This document shows, in pieces, positions 17,088 to 25,483 of a stretch of 64,000 nt of DNA (within the stretch, counting starts at the first letter, position 1; each line of letters begins with the position of its first letter). The position numbers were made by a program, and so were the translations under genes. Where the stretch lies: NCBI RefSeq assembly GCF_024733565.1, contig NZ_JANIOC010000009.1:62001-126000 (forward strand), read 5' to 3'. This stretch comes from Rossellomorea sp. SC111. Lineage in GTDB: Bacteria > Bacillota > Bacilli > Bacillales > Bacillaceae_B. The notes beneath the pieces are model-generated. The model was not told the DNA's origin, made no database searches, and saw only the letters and a list, made by a program, of their open reading frames with translations.

Positions 17088-17118
17088 AAAAAAAGCAACC
17101 TCCTATCACAGAGATTGC
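17088..17118 (-). terminator. terminator of the second M3 peptidase gene
   Basis: On the minus strand GCAATCTC and GAGGTTGC (17095-17118) form an 8-bp stem with an 8-base loop, followed by seven T residues (17088-17094). Confidence 0.8.
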
Positions 17119-17126
17119 CCTCAAAC

Positions 17127-18899
17127 TCAAATATACTTTTCCGTCTCTTCTACATACAGCTCAATTGCGTCCTTCAACGGGCGTACAGCCGCTTCCCAGA
17201 AGTCCGTCCCTAATTCTTCCTGCAGGAACTCGATGCTCAGTTCTTCCATGGAATGGTTCCCCGATTGTGTAAGCAGCTGGTCATACCGTTCAGGGAATGT
17301 TTCTTTGTCTTCCTGATAGAGTGAATAGACCCCGTTGCTGAATAAATAGCCGATCGTATACGGCAGATTGTAAAAGGCTTTCTCCGTATTGAAGAAGTGG
17401 GGGATGGTCATCCAGTTATGGGCAAACACTTCATCCACGGAGTCCTGAAACCAGTCCCTTTCTGTTTCTTCCATCAATTGAACAATGTCTCCTGCTGAAA
17501 GCTTCCCGTTCAGTCGTTTTTTGTAAAAGGCCGCTTCGAACTCGAACTTGGCCGGGATGAATGTGGTGTATTTCAGTCCGTTGGTGATTTTCATTTCTAA
17601 TAGAGATAGACGGTCCTCTTCTGTCTCCGCCATATCAATCGCCGCATCCAGAACGAGATTTTCCGCGAACGTCGACGCTGTTTCAGCTAGTCCCGTACCC
17701 ACCTTGTGGGAGAAACCAGGCTGTTCATGAAGCTGGGAATTGTGATAGGCATGCCCCAGTTCATGAGCGATGGTGACGACGTCGTTGTAGTTGCCCGTAA
17801 AAGAGAGCATCACTCGGCTTTCCTTCGCATTCGGGAATGAGGCACAGAATGCACCGTGCTGTTTGGAATCTCCTGGCTCCGCGTCAATCCATCCTGCTTC
17901 AAAAGCCGTTTGGGCAAATTGGCCGAGGTTCTCACTGAAGCGACGGAACTGCCCGATCACGATGTCTGCCGCTTCCTCATACGTCAAGGTCGCTTTGGAC
18001 GTGAAGGTCGGGGCATAGATGTCATACCAGCTCAGTTTTTCCATTTGAATCAGTTTGGCTTTTCGTTCAAAAAAACGATGGAGCAGGGATTTATGCTGAT
18101 GGAGCGTCTCCATCATGGTGTTCACGGACCTTTCACTGATCCGGTTTTGTCCAAACATTTCCTTCAGGGGATTCGTCCATCCTCTCAACCGGTAAAGTTC
18201 ATTTCGGAAGCCGGCAAAATGGTTGAAGATCGACGCAAACCGGTCTTCATTCTCACGGCAAACCTTCGAGATGGCTTCCCCCATTTCCATCCTCGTCTCA
18301 CGATCATTTGAAAGCATTCCGCGAATATAGGCCATATCAAAAGAAATGTATTCCGTCTTCCCATTATCCGTTACCGGCACTTTCAGTCGGGCGTATTCCT
18401 GATCATAGTGATCCTCCCAACCGTCAAACCCGTCAACGGAAAGGGCATGAATCAGCTTTTCCATCTCCGGATCAAGCTGGTCCTTCACCTTTCGTCTTTG
18501 TTCCTTCAAGAATCGCTCACTGCCTGCCACTTCACTGCGTCCGATGAAAGCTTTCCAGTCTTCCTCCGGCATATGGGCAAGACGCTGACTATATGTGAGG
18601 AGCAAGGTGTCTATTTTTGCCTGCAGATGAGTGCTCCTGGCGTTTAGATCCTGCGCTTCCACATCCAGGACATTTATCGACTGGAGACAGATGATATACT
18701 CATCCATGTGAAATGCCTCTGTATAAAGGTCCTGCACCCGTTTCGTGATGTCGACCGCTTCATCGGGATTCATCCCATGCCCCAATGCAGATTGCGCTTC
18801 CTCGATATGTAGAAGAATCTCCTGAATTTGCTCTTTAACCGGTTGGCTTCCAGGTCGTACACTACCCAGATTCCACTGTTTGTCACGTACTTGATTCAC
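17127..18899 (-). CDS. M3 family oligoendopeptidase (second copy)
   Basis: A 590-residue zinc peptidase beginning with GTG behind AGGAGGGG. HELGH is at residues 379-383 and the third-ligand glutamate lies in GLAETASTF. Length and motif order follow oligoendopeptidase F. It is clearly paralogous to the 2898-4658 protein but diverged across most of its length. There is no signal peptide. It is monocistronic with its own terminator. It probably turns over short cytosolic peptides. Confidence 0.9.
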   Translation of the reverse strand: MNQVRDKQWNLGSVRPGSQPVKEQIQEILLHIEEAQSALGHGMNPDEAVDITKRVQDLYTEAFHMDEYIICLQSINVLDVEAQDLNARSTHLQAKIDTLLLTYSQRLAHMPEEDWKAFIGRSEVAGSERFLKEQRRKVKDQLDPEMEKLIHALSVDGFDGWEDHYDQEYARLKVPVTDNGKTEYISFDMAYIRGMLSNDRETRMEMGEAISKVCRENEDRFASIFNHFAGFRNELYRLRGWTNPLKEMFGQNRISERSVNTMMETLHQHKSLLHRFFERKAKLIQMEKLSWYDIYAPTFTSKATLTYEEAADIVIGQFRRFSENLGQFAQTAFEAGWIDAEPGDSKQHGAFCASFPNAKESRVMLSFTGNYNDVVTIAHELGHAYHNSQLHEQPGFSHKVGTGLAETASTFAENLVLDAAIDMAETEEDRLSLLEMKITNGLKYTTFIPAKFEFEAAFYKKRLNGKLSAGDIVQLMEETERDWFQDSVDEVFAHNWMTIPHFFNTEKAFYNLPYTIGYLFSNGVYSLYQEDKETFPERYDQLLTQSGNHSMEELSIEFLQEELGTDFWEAAVRPLKDAIELYVEETEKYI

Positions 18900-18978
18900 A
18901 TTAATCCCCTCCTATTACTCTATTATCATGGTATAGATAAATGGAAAATTTTACATCAGACTAGGGGCTGAGATTGTC

Positions 18979-19941
18979 TCATTCATAGGCCGTGATTTTC
19001 TCAAAGTCGCTTCCTGCTATGATTTCAGCTTCGTGCATGCTGGTCCATCTCTCAATCGAGATTTCAGGATGATTCTGCCTGTAGCTTTGGACGATTTCAT
19101 ATCCGATTTTGTAGTTGGCCCATTGGGGGATGCCTTTAGAAGAGTTTCCTGCTCTTAACTTTTCGTAGGACTTCATATCATCGGAGTATCGAAGTTCAGT
19201 AATCTCCGCTACTACCTTTTCCCTTTCCTCCGTTGTCATTGGTTCTTGCCAAGGGGCCTCAATTTTTGGATAGATGGTATGGGCAAATGCATCTGCCTTC
19301 CCTTCCAGCACAACCCCACCGAGGATGGTCCTTATCATTCCCCGATTACTTTCTTCTGCGATGAGATGGTTGTATTCATGAGCGACAGTGTACTTCAAAA
19401 TGTCTTCTTGCACGGATGGTGAAAGTTGCAGCACAATGACATCCTCTGAAAGGGCAAACCCCGATACACCGCCCATTTGTTCCACTGTAAACGTATCCTC
19501 TGGGTTCGCTGGCAAAACAATAACTTTCTTATCCTTACCTGGAAGTTCTTTAGCTGATTTCATCAATGCTTCTTTAATGATCCCGCTCGTCGGATCTTTG
19601 TCCTTTTCCAAATCCTTTATGGATTCTCCAAGCTTGTCCACTTCTGAGGACGGATCAAAAACATATCTTATGCTGATATCCTCCATATTGGATTCCTTTT
19701 TAAACGGTTCAAACACCTTTTCAATAAACACGGTCTCATTGCTTTTTCCTGTTTTTTCTCTTACGGTGTCTATGTACTCCTTAATTTCATCATACATATA
19801 AATGATTTCGAAGTTTTGCTCCTTTTGGGAGAAGGTGATATGCGTTTCCTGTTCCTTCTTATCAAATGGCTCTTTATTGGAGCATCCTACAAACATGAAG
19901 CATAATGCCGGTATGAGTAACGCCTTCCCAACAGTCTTCAA
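18979..19941 (-). CDS. DUF2268-type lipoprotein, putative zinc metalloprotease
   Basis: About 320 residues. An ATG at 19959 exists, but the GGAGGAG ribosome site lies inside its first codons, so TTG 19941 is the likely start. The signal peptide ends in lipobox FVGC (Cys20), giving a membrane-anchored extracellular protein. The zincin motif HEYNH is at about 188-192, followed by LEGKADAFAH. It is the secreted relative of the 107-922 protein. The substrate is unknown. Confidence 0.8.
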   Translation of the reverse strand: MKTVGKALLIPALCFMFVGCSNKEPFDKKEQETHITFSQKEQNFEIIYMYDEIKEYIDTVREKTGKSNETVFIEKVFEPFKKESNMEDISIRYVFDPSSEVDKLGESIKDLEKDKDPTSGIIKEALMKSAKELPGKDKKVIVLPANPEDTFTVEQMGGVSGFALSEDVIVLQLSPSVQEDILKYTVAHEYNHLIAEESNRGMIRTILGGVVLEGKADAFAHTIYPKIEAPWQEPMTTEEREKVVAEITELRYSDDMKSYEKLRAGNSSKGIPQWANYKIGYEIVQSYRQNHPEISIERWTSMHEAEIIAGSDFEKITAYE

Positions 19942-20023
19942 GTGTTCAATCTCCTCCATTCATTTCCACTTGTTACTAACTATACGCTTCTCATTTGGAA
20001 ATAGTTTCAAATAAAGGAGGACC

Positions 20024-20060
20024 AAAAAAAGAACCACCCGATTCTAACCAGGAAGTTCTT
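20024..20060 (-). terminator. terminator of cwlJ
   Basis: AAGAAC and GTTCTT arms (20029-20034 and 20055-20060) with two inner C-G pairs, followed on the minus strand by a run of seven T residues. Confidence 0.6.
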
Positions 20061-20067
20061 TTTATCC

Positions 20068-20511
20068 TCACCCACCGGTATACACACTTGCACACGTCCC
20101 TGCGGCCGGTTCATAGTAACAATGATTTTTGAATTGTCCCGCAAACGGCTGATCGTACCATGTCGGGGGACACGGTGCATAGGGATTGAAATACCAAAGG
20201 GAATACTTTGCAGGATGCATCGCCCAATAATCCAGGTTCTTTTTGGCTAATTTCTTCTCGACAGATCTTGCACGATTATAAAATAAATTCCCTTTTTGGA
20301 CTGCTTCAAAGGAGTAGTTTCCCCCCTGTACCTGGAAGATGACCTGCCGGATGCTCCTCACCTTCTTAAAATCCAGACAGTCCGCTTTCGCACGGTTCAC
20401 GATGACATTGCCAACGTACAACATTCCCTGTTTCCCTTCGCCTTCCGCTTCCGCCCTCATCATCCTCGCCATCAAGGCAACATCCGCATCGGTATATTTG
20501 ACTCTTGGCAT
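20068..20511 (-). CDS. cwlJ: spore cortex-lytic enzyme CwlJ
   Basis: A 147-residue SleB/CwlJ (Hydrolase_2) domain protein. It shows LMARMMRAEAEGEGKQGM with the catalytic glutamate near residue 21, NVIVNRAKADCLDF, SIRQVIFQ and PAKYSLWYFNPYAPCP, all close to B. subtilis CwlJ in length and order. CwlJ hydrolyses cortex peptidoglycan during Ca-dipicolinate-triggered germination. It has no signal peptide, as expected for CwlJ. A GTG at 20520 is possible, but TGAGGTGA favours ATG 20511. gerQ is not adjacent. The gene marks a spore former. Confidence 0.92.
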   Translation of the reverse strand: MPRVKYTDADVALMARMMRAEAEGEGKQGMLYVGNVIVNRAKADCLDFKKVRSIRQVIFQVQGGNYSFEAVQKGNLFYNRARSVEKKLAKKNLDYWAMHPAKYSLWYFNPYAPCPPTWYDQPFAGQFKNHCYYEPAAGTCASVYTGG

Positions 20512-20598
20512 TTTACTCACCTCAGGATAGTTTATGAGGAATACCGGGTTTCATGTCAGGAATTATTACTAAAGGAGAGTTGGATATGCTTCTGGTGC

Positions 20599-20988
20599 TT
20601 ATTTTGACATAATTTCCTCTTCGTACTTTATGTCTTTTGATGACCTATAATCCATTTTAATCAGCTGATCATAACTAATATCCCCGTCATTCGCGGCATA
20701 GTCAACCCTTGCCATCGCCACAATGCTCCCGGCTTTCCACCTCATATAGAGGCTCGTGGTTATATAATCATTTCTCTTGTTATTGCTTTTGTAATAAACA
20801 TAGGTATGGTGACCCTCTTGAAAAACCCGAAAACCTGTTACACTTGTGTCTTTATAAATGTCTTTCCTGATTTTTTTTGGTGCTTCTTCCAGTGAAATTT
20901 CTTCATAGTCCACTTTAAAACCTATACTCATATAGTAGAAGAAACCTAGCCCCAAGAAGAAGGTTAACAGAATGAGCCTCTTTTTCAT
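20599..20988 (-). CDS. membrane-anchored hypothetical protein
   Basis: A 129-residue protein with an amino-terminal signal anchor (residues ~4-22) and a soluble extracellular domain rich in charged residues (DVYEEISLEEAPKKIRKD-like start, later VYYKSNNKRNDY). No family is recognised. Its ATG overlaps the stop of a 32-codon frame upstream as ATGA, with GGAGAGG as ribosome site. It lies after the APH-like gene on the same strand. Confidence 0.65.
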   Translation of the reverse strand: MKKRLILLTFFLGLGFFYYMSIGFKVDYEEISLEEAPKKIRKDIYKDTSVTGFRVFQEGHHTYVYYKSNNKRNDYITTSLYMRWKAGSIVAMARVDYAANDGDISYDQLIKMDYRSSKDIKYEEEIMSK

Positions 20989-21083
20989 GATCTTACCTCT
21001 CCGTTTTCAACCGTTATAGATTGGGGGTATATGAAAAAATTCAAACCGAGGGCGAGGATCATCACTCCCATTTTTTGGATCAC
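20985..21083 (-). CDS. possible 32-residue membrane microprotein
   Basis: A short frame beginning with GTG six bases after a GGGGGGG run and ending in TGA that overlaps the next ATG as ATGA. The product would have one hydrophobic stretch (MGVMILALGLNFFIYP) and a polar tail. Tight coupling to the downstream membrane-anchored protein supports translation. Length is the main reason for doubt. Confidence 0.4.
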   Translation of the reverse strand: MIQKMGVMILALGLNFFIYPQSITVENGEVRS

Positions 21084-21106
21084 GTCCATCCCCCCCTTGT
21101 ACCGAA

Positions 21107-22192
21107 TTAAAATTCTTCAAGTTCTTTTAAGAAGATCTTCATCCGCTCTTGTATCTGCTCCTTCGTCCCGTACCGAATCATTTGCTCCCGGCTTAAACAC
21201 TCCTGCTTAAGGAGCTGATCATGTTCATGAGTCATGGTGACAAGCTTCAAGTACACTTCTACCCTCAGGTCATTCCATTTTTGTTTTGAACCGTTCGTAT
21301 ACCCTTCCACGAATCCTTTTGCACTTGCCTTTAATTGCGGGATGAGGAGGTGGTATTGATTCTTGCCGTGCCTCTTTGTGTTATGCAAGGCATGAAAAAG
21401 CGTCTGATAATTGAAGACGTAATTTGCCGCAAGGGACGTCCCTGTATAGATAATCGGAAACGGATCAATCATCCTGACGCCGCTGCTGGTAAAAATCATA
21501 TTCTCAGGGGACGTATCCTGATTCGTCAGAACCCGTTTCTCCCGGTCAACGGAACGGGCGGCAATCAGCTCTTCCCCGGTCCTGCTCACTTTTTCCTTAT
21601 TAAAAGAATAGGAGCTTTCAAGAAGCGCCTCCCATTCTTCCCGGTACTCTTCAGTTTCTTCCAGGATAAACGCACTCAGGTCCCCTTCGTATTGCCCTTT
21701 GATCTCTCCCCCGGCCCCGACGGTTATGTATCCTATTCCTGGTATGGGAGAATCCAGTTCTTCAAGGGCGAGGAAGAACTCCCCGACTTCCCTTCCATAT
21801 CGTTTCGATTGCTCCGGTGTCTGGCCAACAAGACCGATCGATTTCCCAACATAGGATTCGATGGTGTAGGTTAACTCCTCGGAAACATAGTAGTTATAAT
21901 GCTCGGGACACATCCCTTTCCCTGTCCTGTTGGCATGCTGATAGAACGCCTTCGTCCCGGCATAATCCGCCGTCAGCTCAGCCCGGTTGAAGACGACCTC
22001 TTTCTCATAGGCAATCCTTTTCGGAATGCGGAGGACGAGCTGCTCACCTTCTATTAAATATGCGCAGTGCCAGGCACCTTCTCCTAATCTGGTGATCTCG
22101 GAATCACATGAGAGTTGTTTTAATCCTTCGTTATTAAGAGCTTTGTTGATGAGTTCGCGTTCTGTAAGTGGTGTGGTTGTGAGGAATGGCAT
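21107..22192 (-). CDS. aminoglycoside phosphotransferase-fold kinase
   Basis: A 361-residue APH/choline-kinase-like protein. An amino-terminal lobe carries EGAWHCAYLIEGEQLVLRIPK (Lys for ATP). The catalytic loop is NQDTSPENMIF and the metal motif is MIDPFP. The usual HxD of the catalytic loop reads NQD here; the Asp is kept. ATG 22192 with AAAGGAG is preferred over the longer frame to 22294. The substrate is unknown; no resistance role is implied. Confidence 0.75.
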   Translation of the reverse strand: MPFLTTTPLTERELINKALNNEGLKQLSCDSEITRLGEGAWHCAYLIEGEQLVLRIPKRIAYEKEVVFNRAELTADYAGTKAFYQHANRTGKGMCPEHYNYYVSEELTYTIESYVGKSIGLVGQTPEQSKRYGREVGEFFLALEELDSPIPGIGYITVGAGGEIKGQYEGDLSAFILEETEEYREEWEALLESSYSFNKEKVSRTGEELIAARSVDREKRVLTNQDTSPENMIFTSSGVRMIDPFPIIYTGTSLAANYVFNYQTLFHALHNTKRHGKNQYHLLIPQLKASAKGFVEGYTNGSKQKWNDLRVEVYLKLVTMTHEHDQLLKQECLSREQMIRYGTKEQIQERMKIFLKELEEF

Positions 22193-22309
22193 GTAGTGTG
22201 GTCTCCTTTTTCTACTCTTATGTTGGTGCTGATAATAAAACGATCTCACCGGTGAAATGACCCTTACATTGCTTGGGTATTCACCCTCGGCCAACTTGTT
22301 TACATCCCA

Positions 22310-22338
22310 ATTATTTCAAAATAATCCAATAAACTCAA
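22310..22338 (-). promoter_or_regulatory. sigma-A-like promoter, TTGAGT-N17-AATAAT family (copy 3)
   Basis: TTGAGT at 22333-22338 and AATAAT at 22310-22315 with 17 bases between, followed by TGG on the minus strand. It is about 120 bases upstream of the APH-like gene start. Confidence 0.6.
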
Positions 22339-22342
22339 TCAC

Positions 22343-22371
22343 AAAAAAGAAGCCTGACTCATTCCGGCTTC
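22343..22371 (-). terminator. terminator after the 22479-22919 gene
   Basis: GAAGCC and GGCTTC arms (22349-22354, 22366-22371) followed on the minus strand by six T residues. It precedes promoter copy 3 of the next gene. Confidence 0.75.
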
Positions 22372-22478
22372 CTCCGGAGTAAAGCTTACCGGGATATTGG
22401 AAGTGATCAGAAAACGAAACAGGAACTCACATACACATAACCCCATTCCGAGCGAATAAAGAAAAGCCGAGGACGTTT

Positions 22479-22919
22479 CTACTCAACATTGGTCTTCTCC
22501 TTTTGATGGTCTTCCGTATCTAAACTCAAGAAATTCAACACCAACACGTAAAAAGGATAAGCGACCAACGCTCCGATCATCACCAATCCCGTCGCAGGGT
22601 TAGGAGCATCACCTCGATATGTCGTCGGAAAGAAAGTTGCGATAAGGTTAGTAAACAACATAAAGTACGGAAACCAAATCACCGCTGTCCAATAGCATGC
22701 CTTCCGTCCCTCCATCCACTTCCCTGTTAAAAAGTAGAGAAAGACCGATCCTATCAGTAGGACCGCGACTATCATGAAGCCACTGCCATCCATCACCGAT
22801 TCCATTTCCCAACCCGTCAGCCTCGTCAACCTGTATACATTCACCATCAGCTCAACAGGAACGAGGATCATCAGGGCATAAATTATGCTGACCACATTTA
22901 TTTTGACGAAATAGTTCAT
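22479..22919 (-). CDS. four-helix integral membrane protein, unknown function
   Basis: A 146-residue protein with four hydrophobic helices (about 8-30, 46-66, 74-95 and 108-133) and a charged end (TEDHQKEKTNVE). AGGTGA precedes the ATG. No motif or family is recognised. Its promoter is copy 4 of the shared TTGAG-N17-AATAAT set, and it ends in the hairpin at 22343-22371. Confidence 0.7.
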   Translation of the reverse strand: MNYFVKINVVSIIYALMILVPVELMVNVYRLTRLTGWEMESVMDGSGFMIVAVLLIGSVFLYFLTGKWMEGRKACYWTAVIWFPYFMLFTNLIATFFPTTYRGDAPNPATGLVMIGALVAYPFYVLVLNFLSLDTEDHQKEKTNVE

Positions 22920-22945
22920 TTAAAATCACCTGTCTTCTGATACCA

Positions 22946-22974
22946 ATTATTCCAAATTTACTTAATTTCCTCAA
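22946..22974 (-). promoter_or_regulatory. sigma-A-like promoter, TTGAGG-N17-AATAAT family (copy 4)
   Basis: TTGAGG at 22969-22974 and AATAAT at 22946-22951, 17 bases apart, followed by TGGTA, 27 bases upstream of the 22919 start. Confidence 0.65.
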
Positions 22975-22975
22975 C

Positions 22976-23013
22976 AAAAAAAGGAATGACCAGGTAGATG
23001 ATCATCCCTTTTT
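22976..23013 (-). terminator. terminator after the 23020-23760 gene
   Basis: On the minus strand GGGATGA pairs with TCATTCC (one G-T pair) inside flanking A and T runs, ending in seven T residues. Confidence 0.7.
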
Positions 23014-23019
23014 TATAAA

Positions 23020-23760
23020 CTAGAACTGACCTCGTTCCAGTTGTTTCTTGCTAAGCGGTTGCATAAATTCTTCCCGTACGTTCCCATGGGAATAGCTGGA
23101 GTTATTCGAAATATCACTGAATCCAGCTTCCTCCTCATTTTCGTCAAGCGGTAGCCAGCCAAATCTGGAGTGCAATCCCAAATTAAACTCTTCCCCAAAG
23201 GATAGGCCCGTACCTTTACTGCCGTCAGATAATTTCATCGCAAGAACCCATTCCCTCGGAAGCTTCTTGACACCATATGATTTCCCCTCCGTGGAGACTT
23301 CCATCTTCATCAGGATACTGGGAACATAATGTTGCTGATCTGCACTCATTGAATAGCCCCTCTCCCTTAAGAAGTAATACTGCAAGATGGAAACCTGATC
23401 AGGGTTGATGTTCCATACGATACGGAAACTTGATGGATCTCCTCGATCTACCATCCATACCCTGGGCTCCCCATCGGTCCGGATGCTTTTCACCTTCCAT
23501 CCGGTTATGTTCCACTCCCAGTAACTAATCCCATAATCTCCTCTATCTGAGCGGAAAGGTGCTACCCCGTGACGGGCATCGACTTTCAGAAAATCTTGGA
23601 TTTCAATGGCTTCTACATTTTCCTGGGTAGAATTGATTCTGGATATCATTTTTTTGTCTTCGGGGCGAGAATCTGCTTTTCCCACATACATCCAGAAGAA
23701 TATCAGTATCCCCACAAGCATTAGTCCACCCGCGAGGAAAAGGATTTTTCTCTTATTCAT
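23020..23760 (-). CDS. membrane-anchored hypothetical protein
   Basis: A 246-residue protein with one amino-terminal anchor helix (residues ~7-25) and a soluble domain of mixed beta character (DYGISYWEWNITGWKV, GEPRVWMVDRGD, WNINPDQVS). No family is recognised. Its ATG overlaps the stop of the upstream membrane protein gene as ATGA, so the two products are coupled and may interact (inference). Confidence 0.7.
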   Translation of the reverse strand: MNKRKILFLAGGLMLVGILIFFWMYVGKADSRPEDKKMISRINSTQENVEAIEIQDFLKVDARHGVAPFRSDRGDYGISYWEWNITGWKVKSIRTDGEPRVWMVDRGDPSSFRIVWNINPDQVSILQYYFLRERGYSMSADQQHYVPSILMKMEVSTEGKSYGVKKLPREWVLAMKLSDGSKGTGLSFGEEFNLGLHSRFGWLPLDENEEEAGFSDISNNSSYSHGNVREEFMQPLSKKQLERGQF

Positions 23761-24500
23761 CGTTCCACCACTTCCAGTACCGATTGGGAAAAACGGAAGT
23801 AATACTGAGTCTTAGGAGTGGAAATAAGTATTCCTCTTCCGTTATTTTCCATATAGATATCAGAATCCTGCCCGCTTCCCCATTTCGGCGAGGTGCCGAC
23901 CAACTGATAAGGAAAGCGTTCATTCTTGGAATTCTGGCCGTCCATCTCTTGATACCACCTTTCACTATCGAATTCGACTTGTTTCATGTCAGAAAGTTGC
24001 TTCTTCAACTCCACCTCATCCAAGGTCCGTCCCTCTCCGGCTGGATGGATGACATTGATGGAGGCTTCTTTGGTTCCAGAAATGTAGGTGGATAGATTGT
24101 TTTCTGGATAGATCAGTGATTGGACCGGGATGGTGAGTAAGGTTCCTGCCAGGAAGATGAAATTGGCCAGGAATCCGATCCAGGCAAACCGGCGATAAGT
24201 ATCCCAGCGATCCTCTTTTCGATTAAGAACTGCGTATAGGATCCATACACCAAGTGGCAGGATTGGAATTTTCACAAAGGTATGAAACCATTCCATGTTG
24301 ATGGTAAATGAAAATAAGCCGACAAAAATGGCGAGGATGACTTTCCACACCTTTGGTTTTGCCGAAAGTCTTTTATACACTCTAAGTGCAAGATAGCCGA
24401 TGACCACCCATTCTATAATGGACATCACGGTCGACACGATGCCAAATGAATAATCGATATGGACGATGATCTCCACCTCCTCTTTTTCTATTAGAATCAT
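23757..24500 (-). CDS. multi-helix membrane protein with extracellular domain
   Basis: About 247 residues if ATG 24500 is used; the frame is open to 24530. Four hydrophobic helices cover the amino-terminal half and a soluble domain of about 120 residues follows (STYISGTKEASINVIHPAG onward). A strong AGGAGGTGGAG run at 24471-24481 lies inside the frame with no ATG, GTG or TTG at ideal spacing after it, so the true start is unclear. It is coupled to the 23020 gene. Confidence 0.65.
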   Translation of the reverse strand: MILIEKEEVEIIVHIDYSFGIVSTVMSIIEWVVIGYLALRVYKRLSAKPKVWKVILAIFVGLFSFTINMEWFHTFVKIPILPLGVWILYAVLNRKEDRWDTYRRFAWIGFLANFIFLAGTLLTIPVQSLIYPENNLSTYISGTKEASINVIHPAGEGRTLDEVELKKQLSDMKQVEFDSERWYQEMDGQNSKNERFPYQLVGTSPKWGSGQDSDIYMENNGRGILISTPKTQYYFRFSQSVLEVVER

Positions 24501-24553
24501 GCGCCAACCCATTTTACCATCTATACCCATATAATGGCCTACCCGTTTTCACA

Positions 24554-24591
24554 TAAAAAAAAGAATGACCATCCAACGATGATCATTCTTT
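24554..24591 (-). terminator. terminator after the YhfK-like gene is absent; hairpin serves the locus at 24600
   Basis: AAAGAATGA (24560-24568) pairs perfectly with 24583-24591, and eight T residues follow on the minus strand. It directly follows the stop of the NAD(P)-binding protein gene at 24600 and is its intrinsic terminator. Confidence 0.8.
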
Positions 24592-24599
24592 CCTCTTAT

Positions 24600-25241
24600 T
24601 TATACGTTTTTAACAGCTTCTTCTATTCCAGTGCTTCCTGAAATAAGATCGAACCCTTTATTAAACGTGCTTGCTTCTGTCAACGATGCCACGATCGTTT
24701 TCGCTACATCTTCACGGGGAATCGATCCTCTTTCAAGATTTTCAGCAGCCGATACCTTACCCGTACCTTCTTCATTCAGCAATCCACCCGGACGGATGAT
24801 CGTATAGGTAAGTCCGCTGTCTTCCAGTGCACGGTCTGCGAAATGCTTTGCCACATAATACGGTTTCAGGGAATCGTTCCAGTTCTCACGGTGATGAGCC
24901 TGGAGGGCACTCACGATGATGAAGCGTTCGATTCCCGCCTCTTTTGCGGCCTCCATCGTTTTCACCGCTCCGTCAAGATCGATGAGCAGGGTCTTATCTG
25001 AACCTGTGCTGCCTCCTGATCCTGCAGTGAAAACAACAGCATCGGCTCCCTTCAATCCATTTGAGATTTGATCAACCGTACCTTCCAAATCAACCAGTGC
25101 AGCTTCCACACCGTCCTGCTCAAACGACTGTACCTGCTCTTCTTTTCTCACGATCGCTCTCGGAGTATGTCCGTCTTTCTTCAAGAATCCGACCACTTGC
25201 TTCCCGATCTGTCCATTTGCTCCTACAACTGCTACGTTCAT
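24600..25241 (-). CDS. NAD(P)-binding atypical SDR protein (YhfK-like)
   Basis: A 213-residue Rossmann-fold protein with the dinucleotide motif GANGQIG at residues 7-13 and the atypical SDR layout: IVSALQAHH, YYVAKHFAD with Tyr-x3-Lys, and the carboxy-terminal YTIIRPGGL. It resembles B. subtilis YhfK and related NAD(P)H-binding proteins of unknown substrate. GGAGATGAGG precedes the ATG. It is monocistronic with its own terminator. Confidence 0.85.
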   Translation of the reverse strand: MNVAVVGANGQIGKQVVGFLKKDGHTPRAIVRKEEQVQSFEQDGVEAALVDLEGTVDQISNGLKGADAVVFTAGSGGSTGSDKTLLIDLDGAVKTMEAAKEAGIERFIIVSALQAHHRENWNDSLKPYYVAKHFADRALEDSGLTYTIIRPGGLLNEEGTGKVSAAENLERGSIPREDVAKTIVASLTEASTFNKGFDLISGSTGIEEAVKNV

Positions 25242-25325
25242 AACCTCATCTCCTTATTCCGATAATTTTAGTATGGATTAATCATCCCATGTTTGGCAGG
25301 GGAATGACAAATCATCTGTTTGATG

Positions 25326-25378
25326 TGTGCTCATATAATGTATCCGAAAGGGGGAATTTCAAAACAAAGATGAGCACA
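25326..25378. repeat. 9-bp inverted repeat in a gene-free stretch
   Basis: TGTGCTCAT (25326-25334) and ATGAGCACA (25370-25378) are perfect inverted copies separated by 35 bases. The 346-base gap 25242-25588 holds no convincing gene, only this repeat, the short repeats at 25484-25541 and a terminator. Confidence 0.4.
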
Positions 25379-25483
25379 TACAGGTGTAAATGGATAACGA
25401 TTTTGATAAATAGCAGGAAATTGGTAATGTCGTAGACTTCTGTGGAGTTGATTTAAGTTCAGAAAGGGAATTGGTCGAGAGGG

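Noticed and set aside
22193-22294. Longer start for the APH-fold kinase (34 extra residues)
   Set aside because: The added segment is basic and unlike the family; ATG 22192 has AAAGGAG at 10 bases.
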